DNA from: VBAS01 sp964444975
GTDB lineage: Bacteria; Bacteroidota; Bacteroidia; Chitinophagales; Chitinophagaceae
Length of the DNA: 54,408 nt
Assembly: GCA_964444975.1 (NCBI GenBank)
Contig: CAYUJD010000015.1
Location: 1 to 54,408, forward strand
Direction: 5' to 3'
This document shows positions 8,592 to 16,254 of the stretch, in pieces. How positions within the stretch are numbered: position 1 is the stretch's first letter; the number at the start of each line of letters is the position of its first letter. Under the pieces are notes generated by a model that saw only the letters and a list, made by a program, of their open reading frames with translations, made no database searches and was not told the DNA's origin. A program made the translations under genes and the position numbers.

Positions 8592-9827
8592 TTACAAAAA
8601 TTTAACGGCCGGCGCCACGGGCTTTTCAGTAATTAATTCATTTGCCGGCTCTGCTGCTTTTATTTTCTTCTTTGGTTTCATGCCAAATAAAATTCTTGTG
8701 ACATTGTATGACCTGATGAAAATATGATAGAAAAACATGCAGAGCACCAGCGTGAAGCCAAGGATGAAAAGATATTTTGCCAGGATGGATTCTTCCACCT
8801 TTACCACATAAAATGCAAGAATGACAATGATTGTCTGGTGCAAAATATAATAAGGGTAAATAGCCTGGTTCACATATTGATGAATACGATGCGGCCGGTC
8901 CAGGTATTTTTTGGCATAACCCACCAGCATCATTATCCAGCTCCATGCAATAACAGGATAATTGGAAAGATAGAGATAAGTAAGCGGGTTGCTCTGCCAG
9001 GATTCACCCAATGTTTGTGACGGCCTTAAGTCATTCCAGCGTATATAATTTATCAATATCAGCGAACCGAATGCCAGTAACATAGAGAACCTTCTGTTAC
9101 GAACCATACTTTCCACCAGTTGCTGGTTACACATGATGAGATAACCGAGAATCACAAACAGGTAGAAGTAAATCAGCATAGCCCAGTCGCCCACCAGCGC
9201 ATTGGTACCCGGAAATTTTAAAATCAATGCGGCATAAACAATCATGCTCGGGAGCATCAGCAGGTAAATATTTTTTCCCCGCCCCAGCCAGCCGAGTTTT
9301 TGTTCGGTAAATTGTTTTCCTTTTCCGAACAGCAGCCATTTGAAAAGCGGCACACTGATTAAATCGTAAATAAACAGGTAAAGGATAAACCACAGGTGGT
9401 GCCAGCTGGTATTGCCTTCAGGATAAGGTTTGCCTTCGAAGATAGAAGGGTAAAACTGCCAGTAAGAACCGGTATAGCCCTGGTTCACTCTTTCCAGGTA
9501 AATCTGCGGCGGCACGATGACGAGCATGCCAAAGAACAACGGAATCATCAGTCGCAGGAAGCGTTGCTTGATAAAATATCTGCCGTCATATTTTATAAGC
9601 ATGTAATAGCTCACGGCGCCGGAAATAAAAAACAACAGTGGCATACGGAACCGCGAAAGCCAGAAATTAAACTCACTCATCAAATCGCTTCGCTGCGGGT
9701 TGGTGATATGCCAGTTTTCATCCTGCACAAAAGGCTGGGCCGAATGAAAGAAAATAACGCCAAGAATGGCGGCAATCCGCAGCCAGTCCAGATAGGCCTG
9801 CCGGGAAGGAGAAACGATTTGCATCAT
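8592..9827 (-). CDS. Acyltransferase family 3 (OafA/YrhL-like) membrane protein
   Basis: About 411 residues. The opening RQAYLDWLRIAAILGVIFFHSAQPF has the conserved Arg/Asp and FFHS of the acyltransferase-3 family, and about ten hydrophobic segments follow (examples: MPLLFFISGAVSYYML, MIPLFFGMLVIVPPQI, LWFILYLFIYDLISVPLF, AIYPYYILHQTIIVILAFYVV). Such enzymes O-acylate surface sugars or other envelope molecules using cytoplasmic acyl-CoA. I use ATG 9827 (MMQIVSPSRQ); an upstream TTG at 9842 is less likely. It lies upstream of the second kinase/regulator pair on the same strand, which suggests, but does not show, an envelope-stress or surface-modification link. The substrate is unknown. Confidence 0.88.
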   Translation of the reverse strand: MMQIVSPSRQAYLDWLRIAAILGVIFFHSAQPFVQDENWHITNPQRSDLMSEFNFWLSRFRMPLLFFISGAVSYYMLIKYDGRYFIKQRFLRLMIPLFFGMLVIVPPQIYLERVNQGYTGSYWQFYPSIFEGKPYPEGNTSWHHLWFILYLFIYDLISVPLFKWLLFGKGKQFTEQKLGWLGRGKNIYLLMLPSMIVYAALILKFPGTNALVGDWAMLIYFYLFVILGYLIMCNQQLVESMVRNRRFSMLLAFGSLILINYIRWNDLRPSQTLGESWQSNPLTYLYLSNYPVIAWSWIMMLVGYAKKYLDRPHRIHQYVNQAIYPYYILHQTIIVILAFYVVKVEESILAKYLFILGFTLVLCMFFYHIFIRSYNVTRILFGMKPKKKIKAAEPANELITEKPVAPAVKFL

Positions 9828-9934
9828 AATTATTTTATACAAACCTAATCTGCCACGGGTGGGTATAAAATTATGTTTGACGTATGGACAGAAAAGCCCG
9901 GTGAATAGAAAATGAAGGAGCTATAAAAGAAGGT

Positions 9935-10693
9935 TCAGGCAATTTTCACCGGCACACTATGCACCGCATCGCTCATCTCTTTAATCAGCGAAGCATCCTT
10001 TTCAATGGCATTGCCCACCACAATCATATCAGCGCCGGCCTTGCAGTTCAGGTATGCTTTTTCCGGTTCACGGATGCCGCCGCCGATGATCAGCGGTACT
10101 TCAATGCTTTTTGCCACGGCTTCTATCATACTCTCGCTGATGGCTCTTTTAGCCCCGCTTCCGCTGTCCATGTAAATAAGTTTCATGCCCAGCATTTCGC
10201 CGGCCATAGCGGTGCACATGGCAATTTCATTTTTATCGTGCGGTATGGGAGTAGCATTGCTGATATAAGAAACCGTAGTTGGCGACCCGCCATCCACTAC
10301 CATGTAGCCGGTAGGCATAATTTCCAGCCCGCTTTGTTTTACAAAAGGTGCCGACACCACATGCTGACCAATCAGCAACTCCGCATTACGGCCTGATATT
10401 AGTGAAAGATATAAGAGTGCATCAGCATACCTGCTCACCTGGTTGGGGCTGCCGGGAAAAAGAATGACAGGAATGGCACACCTGCTTTTGATATATTGCA
10501 CCACTTCATCAAGCCTGTTGCTGATGACAAGGCTGCCGCCGGCCAGGAAATAATCCACGTTGGCAGTAAGTGAAAGCTCAATCAGTGTATCCAGTACTGC
10601 AGCTGTTGCTTTATCCGGATCAATAAGAACCGCAAACGATTTTTTCCCTTCTTTTTTTCTCAGGATTAATGACTGGTAAATGCCGTGCTTCAT
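9935..10693 (-). CDS. Geranylgeranylglyceryl/heptaprenylglyceryl phosphate synthase family protein
   Basis: A TIM-barrel prenyltransferase family that joins a polyprenyl diphosphate to sn-glycerol-1-phosphate, the first ether-lipid step in Archaea. Visible blocks are SFAVLIDPDKA, the FLAGGSL region, ILFPGSPNQVS, IPTGYMVVDGGSPTTVSY-like text (actual MPTGYMVVDGG), YMDSGSGAKRAI and PLIIGGGIREPEKA with ADMIVVGNAIEKD. These glycine-rich phosphate-binding loops are diagnostic of the family. The motif usually written YLExGSG appears here as YMDSGSG, with Asp in place of Glu. The start at ATG 10693 (MKHGIYQSL, 252 residues) fits the family; the open frame extends upstream to 10831 with non-conserved sequence. 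Bacteroidota homologues are known, but the in vivo product of this one cannot be read from sequence. Confidence 0.9.
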   Translation of the reverse strand: MKHGIYQSLILRKKEGKKSFAVLIDPDKATAAVLDTLIELSLTANVDYFLAGGSLVISNRLDEVVQYIKSRCAIPVILFPGSPNQVSRYADALLYLSLISGRNAELLIGQHVVSAPFVKQSGLEIMPTGYMVVDGGSPTTVSYISNATPIPHDKNEIAMCTAMAGEMLGMKLIYMDSGSGAKRAISESMIEAVAKSIEVPLIIGGGIREPEKAYLNCKAGADMIVVGNAIEKDASLIKEMSDAVHSVPVKIA

Positions 10694-11127
10694 CCGGGTG
10701 GTATTGGTCAGTTGCAAAAATGCAAAAACTTTTCGGCTTTTATGTTTTTTAATTCCTACAGATTTACGAAGCATAAATACTGTATTTGTGAAATGAAAAA
10801 ATGGATTTACATCGCAGCTATGGCAGGGCACTCATCCCGGTTCTTTGTCAGGAAATTTTCGCCTGTAATGCATCGTTATGATTTTTTTTTTTTACAATTG
10901 CTTAAAGGCCGTGACCTGCACGGCTTTCAAAGGACTGCTATTTCGAAACAGTGTTCCCGCAAAGGTTTCAGCGGAAGCAAAAATATAAATGCCTGCCTGC
11001 TTTGTGTTTCACGGGGCCGATCGTTTTTTTAAGCATTAACAGCCGTTTTGCCAAAAAAAATTTGTACAAATTCTTATGCCGGGTTGTGCAAAAATCCTGA
11101 AACAGGCTTCCGGCCTGAATTAGCCAT
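10694..11127. other. Intergenic region upstream of nrdJ, no gene recognised
   Basis: Divergent spacer between the GGGP-synthase-like gene and nrdJ (562 bp in all). It holds a long T homopolymer near 10880-10892, a small hairpin GCCGTG-ACCTG-CACGGC (10907-10923) and a T7 run after GGGGCCGATCG (about 11014-11031). None matches an RNA family I can name. The conserved elements of a cobalamin riboswitch, which might be expected before a B12-dependent enzyme, were not seen. The part nearest nrdJ is described separately. Confidence 0.5.
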
Positions 11128-11149
11128 CTATCCACATTGCTTTTCCACA
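11128..11149 (+). promoter_or_regulatory. Two DnaA-box-like 9-mers upstream of the nrdJ promoter
   Basis: CTATCCACA (11128-11136) and TTTTCCACA (11141-11149) lie on the same strand, 13 bp apart, about 20 bp upstream of the predicted -33 element. Each differs from TTATCCACA at one position. DnaA control of ribonucleotide reductase genes is known in other bacteria; here it is a suggestion based on sequence only. Confidence 0.4.
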
Positions 11150-11168
11150 TTGTGTTGATATTTGAAGG

Positions 11169-11199
11169 TTTGAAATTCATTTATATAAAAATATTTTCG
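11169..11199 (+). promoter_or_regulatory. Bacteroidota-type promoter for nrdJ
   Basis: TTTG at 11169-11172, exactly 19 bp, then TATTTTCG at 11192-11199, close to the TTTG-N19-TAnnTTTG pattern of the Bacteroidota primary sigma factor (7 of 8 positions in the -7 element). It would give a 5' leader of roughly 50 nt before the ATG at 11256. Confidence 0.6.
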
Positions 11200-11255
11200 T
11201 TAGCACCTTTCGCCCCGGAAGGTATCAACCAGAACCAACAAAATCTTTTTTTACT

Positions 11256-14200
11256 ATGCCCGTTAAAAAACAAGCTGCCCGCCCGGCGGGTCTGCAGTTT
11301 CATCGTCGCTTCACCCGTGAAGATATCCCGGTGTTCGATATGTTCGAATATGATTACCGTACATCCATCATCCGCAACCCGAACGGTGAAGTGGTTTTTG
11401 AAATGAATAATGTGGAAGTGCCCAGGCACTGGAGCCAGATTGCAACCGATATTATTGCCCAGAAATATTTCCGTAAAGCCGGCGTGCCGCAGCCCGACGG
11501 AAGCCTTGGCCGTGAGACATCGGCTAAACAAGTGGCTCACCGCCTTGCCAACTGCTGGCGGGTGTGGGGCGAACGCTATGGTTATTTTGCTTCAGCGCAG
11601 GCTGCCCAGATTTTTTACGACGAACTTGTTTATTCCATCCTGAACCAGATGTGTGTACCCAACAGTCCGCAATGGTTCAACACGGGCTTGTACGAAAGCT
11701 ATGGCATCAAGGGCAAACCGCAGGGGCACTACTATGTAGATGCAGCCGACGGTGAATTGAAAAAATCTACTTCAGCATACGAACGCCCCCAGCCGCATGC
11801 ATGCTTTATATTAAGTGTGAATGACGACCTGGTGAATGAAGGCGGCATTATGGACCTGTGGGTGCGTGAAGCAAGAATATTCAAATACGGTTCGGGAGTA
11901 GGAACGAATTTCTCTTCGCTGCGTGGCGAGGGAGAAAAACTCAGCGGCGGCGGCACATCATCGGGCCTTATGAGCTTTTTGAAAATCGGTGATCGTGCTG
12001 CCGGCGCTATCAAAAGCGGCGGTACAACCCGCCGGGCTGCCAAAATGGTTTGCCTCGACCTGGATCATCCCGAGATTGTCGAGTTTGTCAACTGGAAAGT
12101 GGAAGAAGAAAAGAAAGTCAGTGCTTTGATTGCCGCAGGCTATCCCAGCGATTATGAAGGCGAAGCATACAGGACTGTGAGCGGGCAAAATTCCAACAAC
12201 TCTGTCCGCATTCCTAATGAATTTTTCAACGTGTTGCAGGAAGATGGTGAATGGGAACTGAAAGCCCGGATGGACGGAAGAGTGATGAAAAAAATACCGG
12301 CACGGGAACTCTGGCGGCAGATTGCTTATGCCGCATGGCGCTGCGCCGATCCCGGCATTCAATACGATACCAATATCAATGAATGGCATACCAGCCCGAA
12401 AGGGGGCCGCATCAATGCATCAAATCCCTGCAGCGAGTATATGTTCCTGGACAATACAGCCTGCAACCTTGCCTCGGCCAACCTGATGAAATTTTTCGAC
12501 AGCGAAACAAAAATATTTGATGTAGAAGGGTACATATACAACTGCCGCCTGTGGACGGTTGTGCTGGAAATATCCGTGCTGATGGCACAGTTTCCCAGCA
12601 AGGAAGTGGCACAGCTCAGTTATGAATACAGAACCTTAGGGTTGGGTTATGCCAATCTCGGCACTTTATTGATGGTAAGCGGCATACCTTACGACAGTGA
12701 AGAAGCAAGGGCAATTGCCGGCGCCATCACCGCCATCATGACCGGCGTTGCGTACAAAACTTCAGCCGAGCTGGCCCAGGTGCTTGGTTCTTTCCCCCGG
12801 TATGAAGCAAATAAGGATGACATGCTTCGGGTAATGCGCAATCACCGCCTGGCTGCTTACGATGCCGATGAATATGAAAAGCTCAGCATAAAACCACAGG
12901 GCATAAAAGCAGAACATTGTCCCGACTACTTATTAAAAGCTGCCTGTAAAGCATGGGATGAAGCTGTTGAAATGGGTGAAAGACATGGTTACAGAAATGC
13001 ACAGGCTACCGTGATTGCACCTACGGGCACCATCGGCCTGGTGATGGATTGCGATACTACGGGAGTAGAACCTGATTTTGCGTTGGTGAAATTTAAAAAA
13101 CTTGCCGGTGGCGGGTATTTTAAAATCATTAACCAGAGTGTGCCGGTGGCATTGCGAAATCTGGATTATAGCGAAAAGGAAATTGATGCTATCGTCAAAT
13201 ATACAATAGGTACTGCTTCTTTTGCCGGGGCGCCCTACATCAATCACCAGGTACTGAGCGAAAAAGGATTTATAGCCGATGAAATAAAGCGGCTGGATGC
13301 AGCGGCTGTTACCGCTTTTGAAATAGGATTTATTTTTAATAAATACACCCTGGGCGAAGAATGCCTGCAACGGCTTGGATTTACACCTGAGCAATATAAT
13401 GATGCGGAATGGAGCCTGCTGGAAACACTTGGTTTCAGTGATGAGGAAGTTGAAGCTGCCAACGATTATGTGTGCGGCACCGGCATGCTGGAAGGCGCCC
13501 CTTACCTGAAAGAAGAACATCTGCCCGTTTTTGACTGTGCCAACAAATGTGGAAAGAAAGGTCAGCGGTTTATTCATGCCAGTGGCCATATCCGGATGAT
13601 GGGCGCCGTGCAACCCTTCATCAGCGGAGCTATTTCAAAAACCATCAACCTGCCGCATGAAGCAACCGTGGAAGAAATTGCCGATGCTTATTACCTGAGC
13701 TGGCAACTGGGATTAAAAGCAAACGCACTGTACCGCGACGGATCCAAACTGTCGCAACCGCTGAGTAATAAATCGGATAAAAAGAAAAAAGAACAAGGCA
13801 CCAGTGACAAGTTGCAGGAACAACAGCCCACCTTCGCCGAGGCAACTGCGGTTAAGCCAGAATCCAACATCGTTGACCTGAGCAAGCTGACAGTGGAAGA
13901 ATTGTTTGAAGAAGTGCAAAGGCGGGTGCAGGCATCACCGGATACCAAGCTGAAGCGAAAACTGGCTACCATCGTTGAGCGTCGTTCCTTGCCGGCAAAA
14001 AGAAGAGGCTTTACCCAGAAAGCAAAGATCAACGGGCAGGCCATCTTCCTGCGTACAGGAGAATACAGCGATGGTACCCTGGGTGAAATTTTTATTGACA
14101 TGGCAAAAGAAGGTGCCACCATGCGCAGCATGCTCAACTGTTTTGCCATTGCCATTTCCATCGGTCTTCAATATGGCGTGCCGCTGGAGGAGTTTGTTGA

Positions 14201-14645
14201 TAAATTCGCCTTCACCAAATTTGACCCCGCGGGATTTGTGGAGCATCCCAACATCAAATCCACCACTTCTATTGTTGACTTTATCTTCCGCACCCTGGGT
14301 TATGAATACCTGGGCCGTACTGACCTGGTGCATGTGCTTGACAAGCCCGAAGTGCTGAACACCGGAGCCGACGACTGGGACGAAATTCCCAGCGGGCTGG
14401 AATATGAAAAATCGCCGCAGCTGTCGAGTGTACGGGTAGTAAATAATCCGGGCAATGGAGCACAAACCGTGAAAGCACAAAAAGCTGCAGCCGTAAAAGC
14501 AGAATCGGGAATGGATGCTATGAGCTCGGCCAATAAAGGGATGCAAAGCGATGCGCCGGCATGCAATGTGTGCGGGCATATTACCATCCGCAGCGGCACC
14601 TGTTACAAGTGTCTGAATTGCGGAAATAGTCTTGGCTGCAGTTAA
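11256..14645 (+). CDS. nrdJ: Adenosylcobalamin-dependent (class II) ribonucleotide reductase
   Basis: 1129 residues. It reduces ribonucleotides to deoxyribonucleotides using a B12-generated thiyl radical, without oxygen. The ATP/RNR N-terminal region is followed by the barrel: MCVPNSPQWFNTG, SGVGTNFSSLRG, the signature NPCSEY in SNPCSEYMFLDN, and APTGTIG. After a charged linker (residues about 830-880) comes the C-terminal TSCPD-type domain (RTGEYSDGTLGEIFIDM), then a zinc-ribbon-like tail with paired Cys (CNVCGH, CYKCLNCG, LGCS) expected to shuttle reducing equivalents. ATG 11256 (MPVKKQAARPAG) fits the family. The linker holds the peptide PTFAEATAVKPE, which appears to come from a repeat element. 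No other nrd gene is in the window. Confidence 0.97.
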   Translation: MPVKKQAARPAGLQFHRRFTREDIPVFDMFEYDYRTSIIRNPNGEVVFEMNNVEVPRHWSQIATDIIAQKYFRKAGVPQPDGSLGRETSAKQVAHRLANCWRVWGERYGYFASAQAAQIFYDELVYSILNQMCVPNSPQWFNTGLYESYGIKGKPQGHYYVDAADGELKKSTSAYERPQPHACFILSVNDDLVNEGGIMDLWVREARIFKYGSGVGTNFSSLRGEGEKLSGGGTSSGLMSFLKIGDRAAGAIKSGGTTRRAAKMVCLDLDHPEIVEFVNWKVEEEKKVSALIAAGYPSDYEGEAYRTVSGQNSNNSVRIPNEFFNVLQEDGEWELKARMDGRVMKKIPARELWRQIAYAAWRCADPGIQYDTNINEWHTSPKGGRINASNPCSEYMFLDNTACNLASANLMKFFDSETKIFDVEGYIYNCRLWTVVLEISVLMAQFPSKEVAQLSYEYRTLGLGYANLGTLLMVSGIPYDSEEARAIAGAITAIMTGVAYKTSAELAQVLGSFPRYEANKDDMLRVMRNHRLAAYDADEYEKLSIKPQGIKAEHCPDYLLKAACKAWDEAVEMGERHGYRNAQATVIAPTGTIGLVMDCDTTGVEPDFALVKFKKLAGGGYFKIINQSVPVALRNLDYSEKEIDAIVKYTIGTASFAGAPYINHQVLSEKGFIADEIKRLDAAAVTAFEIGFIFNKYTLGEECLQRLGFTPEQYNDAEWSLLETLGFSDEEVEAANDYVCGTGMLEGAPYLKEEHLPVFDCANKCGKKGQRFIHASGHIRMMGAVQPFISGAISKTINLPHEATVEEIADAYYLSWQLGLKANALYRDGSKLSQPLSNKSDKKKKEQGTSDKLQEQQPTFAEATAVKPESNIVDLSKLTVEELFEEVQRRVQASPDTKLKRKLATIVERRSLPAKRRGFTQKAKINGQAIFLRTGEYSDGTLGEIFIDMAKEGATMRSMLNCFAIAISIGLQYGVPLEEFVDKFAFTKFDPAGFVEHPNIKSTTSIVDFIFRTLGYEYLGRTDLVHVLDKPEVLNTGADDWDEIPSGLEYEKSPQLSSVRVVNNPGNGAQTVKAQKAAAVKAESGMDAMSSANKGMQSDAPACNVCGHITIRSGTCYKCLNCGNSLGCS
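13827..13858. repeat. Repeat-derived segment in the nrdJ linker (CCACCTTCGCCGAGG type)
   Basis: The sequence CCCACCTTCGCCGAGGCAAC and the next 12 bases encode PTFAEATAVKP within a low-complexity linker. Peptides of the form TFAEA(S/T)xGKP are, from memory, a recurrent repeat-derived sequence in Bacteroidota proteins. Only one copy is in this window, so the assignment rests on recall. Confidence 0.4.
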
Positions 14646-14646
14646 G

Positions 14647-14685
14647 CCTCATCCCCGGGCCTTCTCCTGAGGGAGAAGGGGGTGG
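14647..14685. repeat. Intergenic G/C-rich hairpin repeat after nrdJ
   Basis: CCTTCTCC-TGAG-GGAGAAGG (14660-14679) is a perfect 8-bp stem with a 4-base loop, inside a CCTCATCCCC...GGGGGTGG context, beginning one base after the nrdJ stop. No T-run follows, so it looks like a dispersed repeat rather than a terminator, though it may protect the mRNA 3' end. Confidence 0.6.
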
Positions 14686-14776
14686 AAAAAAATAATTTTG
14701 GATGGGTATAGACTACGTTCTTTTTAATGGGATTTAGTCTGCTACTGGAAAACCAAATAAGAAGTACCCGCTTACT

Positions 14777-14804
14777 AACCCCGATTAAGTTCGGGGTTTT
14801 TTTT
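14777..14804 (+). terminator. Rho-independent terminator downstream of nrdJ
   Basis: AACCCCGA (14777-14784), loop TTAAGT, TCGGGGTT (14791-14798), then a run of eight T from 14797. A strong intrinsic terminator 130 bp after the nrdJ stop. Confidence 0.85.
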
Positions 14805-14891
14805 GCCATTAGGGCAAATCAGCTTTTTGAATTCATTGTATCTTCCCTACCGTATTGAAAAATTATTTTCAAGTCACCTTAAAAGTCATAA

Positions 14892-14994
14892 GTAACACCA
14901 CGTACACCAAGAAAGCACAACGGTCACAAAGAAATCATCGCTTAGGTTCAGGGCGTTGTGTACTTTGAGTTCAAATTTGTGGACTTTGTGTTAC
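14892..14994. repeat. 103-bp imperfect palindrome (ACACAAAG-type intergenic repeat)
   Basis: It starts GTAACAC (14892-14898) and ends GTGTTAC (14988-14994). In between, CACGTACACCAAG / GCACAACGGTCACAAAG on one arm roughly matches the reverse complement of the other arm (GTTGTGTACTTTGAG, TTGTGGACTTTGTG). It contains no ORF and sits just upstream of the GH5 gene. It resembles non-coding dispersed repeats seen in many bacterial genomes. Confidence 0.55.
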
Positions 14995-15037
14995 TTCTTT
15001 TTCGCTTTAAGATGGCTGCTTCAAATTTTTTTTAAAA

Positions 15038-16000
15038 ATGAAATCACTTTTTGTCTTTTTATCCCTGCTTGTTTTTTTATCAGCTTCGCATGCACAGCCG
15101 GTAAAAGACCACGGACAATTGAAAGTGCAGGGTACCAAACTGGTTGATGAAAAAGGAAACCCGGTTGTGCTGCACGGCATGAGCTTTGGCTGGCACAACC
15201 TGTGGCCGCGGTTTTATAATGCCGGCGGCGTGCATGAACTGGTGACAAAATGGAACTGCAGCGTCATCCGTGCTTCGATGGGTATTGAACTGAATGATAA
15301 AGGCTATCTGAAAGATCCCGGAGGATCGGTGAAGCTGGTGAAGAATGTGGTGGATGCCTGTATCAAAGAAGAAGTGTATGTGATTATTGACTGGCACGAC
15401 CATAATATTCACTTGGGCGAAGCCAAATCTTTTTTCAGCCAGATGGCAAAAGAATATGGCAGCTACCCGCATGTTATTTATGAAATTTATAATGAGCCTG
15501 ATCATGAAAGCTGGCCGGAAGTGAAAGCGTATTCGGAAGAAGTAATAAATACTATCCGCACTTTCGACCCCGATAATATCATCCTGGTCGGTTCGCCCCG
15601 CTGGAGTCAGGATGTTCATTTGCCGGCTGCCGATCCGATCAAAGGGTTTAAGAACCTGATGTACAGCATGCATTTTTATGCCGGCACGCACAAGCAATGG
15701 CTGCGTGAACGTACCGATGAAGCGATCAGGAAAGGGCTGCCTATCTTTATTTCAGAGTGCGCCGGCATGGAAGCCACCGGCGACGGCCCGCTTAACCATA
15801 CCGAATGGCAACGTTATGTGCGCTGGATGGATGAAAGAGGGTTGAGCTGGATCGCATGGTCAGTGTCTGATAAAAACGAAACCTGCTCGGTGCTTCGGCC
15901 ATCAGCAAGCTCCGATGGCAACTGGAAAGACGAAGACATTAAAGAGTGGGGAATAATTGTGAGGCATTATTTGAGAGGGTATGATGGGCAAAAGAAATAA
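15038..16000 (+). CDS. Secreted glycoside hydrolase family 5 (endoglucanase-like)
   Basis: 320 residues with a signal peptide (MKSLFVFLSLLVFLSASHA, cleavage near 19/20). The GH5 barrel shows the conserved Arg (SVIRASMG), IIDWHDH (residues about 117-122), the acid/base Glu153 in YEIYNEP, the His/Tyr block MHFYAGTHK and the nucleophile Glu240 in FISECAG, followed by WIAWSVSDK. All key residues of a retaining beta-glucanase are present. There is no carbohydrate-binding module and no T9SS tail, so the enzyme is probably periplasmic or secreted by another route. The exact substrate (cellulose, other beta-1,4-glucan or mannan) cannot be decided. It stops one base before the stop codon of the small gene on the other strand. 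Confidence 0.93.
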   Translation: MKSLFVFLSLLVFLSASHAQPVKDHGQLKVQGTKLVDEKGNPVVLHGMSFGWHNLWPRFYNAGGVHELVTKWNCSVIRASMGIELNDKGYLKDPGGSVKLVKNVVDACIKEEVYVIIDWHDHNIHLGEAKSFFSQMAKEYGSYPHVIYEIYNEPDHESWPEVKAYSEEVINTIRTFDPDNIILVGSPRWSQDVHLPAADPIKGFKNLMYSMHFYAGTHKQWLRERTDEAIRKGLPIFISECAGMEATGDGPLNHTEWQRYVRWMDERGLSWIAWSVSDKNETCSVLRPSASSDGNWKDEDIKEWGIIVRHYLRGYDGQKK

Positions 16001-16174
16001 TTACTCCAGGAAATCTTCTTCTTCCTTCGGCCGGTACTTATCAAACATCTTTTCAATAGCCCCGGCAAAAACAGGGAATTTTTCCTTGGCAAAATCTTTT
16101 ACCACTTCAATTGCTTTCATTGCCTGTTGTTCTGTTAAGCCTGTTGCAACTAAACGATCAATTAGTTCCTTCAT
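16001..16174 (-). CDS. Small conserved-looking protein, 57 residues
   Basis: ATG at 16174 to TAA at 16001-16003: MKELIDRLVATGLTEQQAMK, then AIEVVKDFAKEKFPVFAGAI and a charged KYRPKEEEDFLE tail. It is helical and amphipathic with no membrane segment or signal. The TGLTEQQAxKAIEVVKDFxKEKFP pattern resembles small uncharacterised Bacteroidota proteins and loosely the helical repeats of DUF2267. It lies 80 bp after the clpX stop on the same strand and is convergent with the GH5 gene. Codon use looks like that of a real gene. The function is unknown. Confidence 0.65.
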   Translation of the reverse strand: MKELIDRLVATGLTEQQAMKAIEVVKDFAKEKFPVFAGAIEKMFDKYRPKEEEDFLE

Positions 16175-16254
16175 AGATTATTTTTATAAATAAAATGGCC
16201 AGATTTCTCTGACCCAATATCATCCTAATTTTTTAAATAGTTTAGTACGTGGTT

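Noticed and set aside
10694..11255. Cobalamin riboswitch or 6S/other ncRNA upstream of nrdJ
   Set aside because: The conserved B12-box and other riboswitch blocks were not found, and no RNA family could be recognised from the hairpins present.
14660..14679. Hairpin directly after nrdJ as its main terminator
   Set aside because: No T-run follows; the hairpin at 14777-14804 has the proper features.
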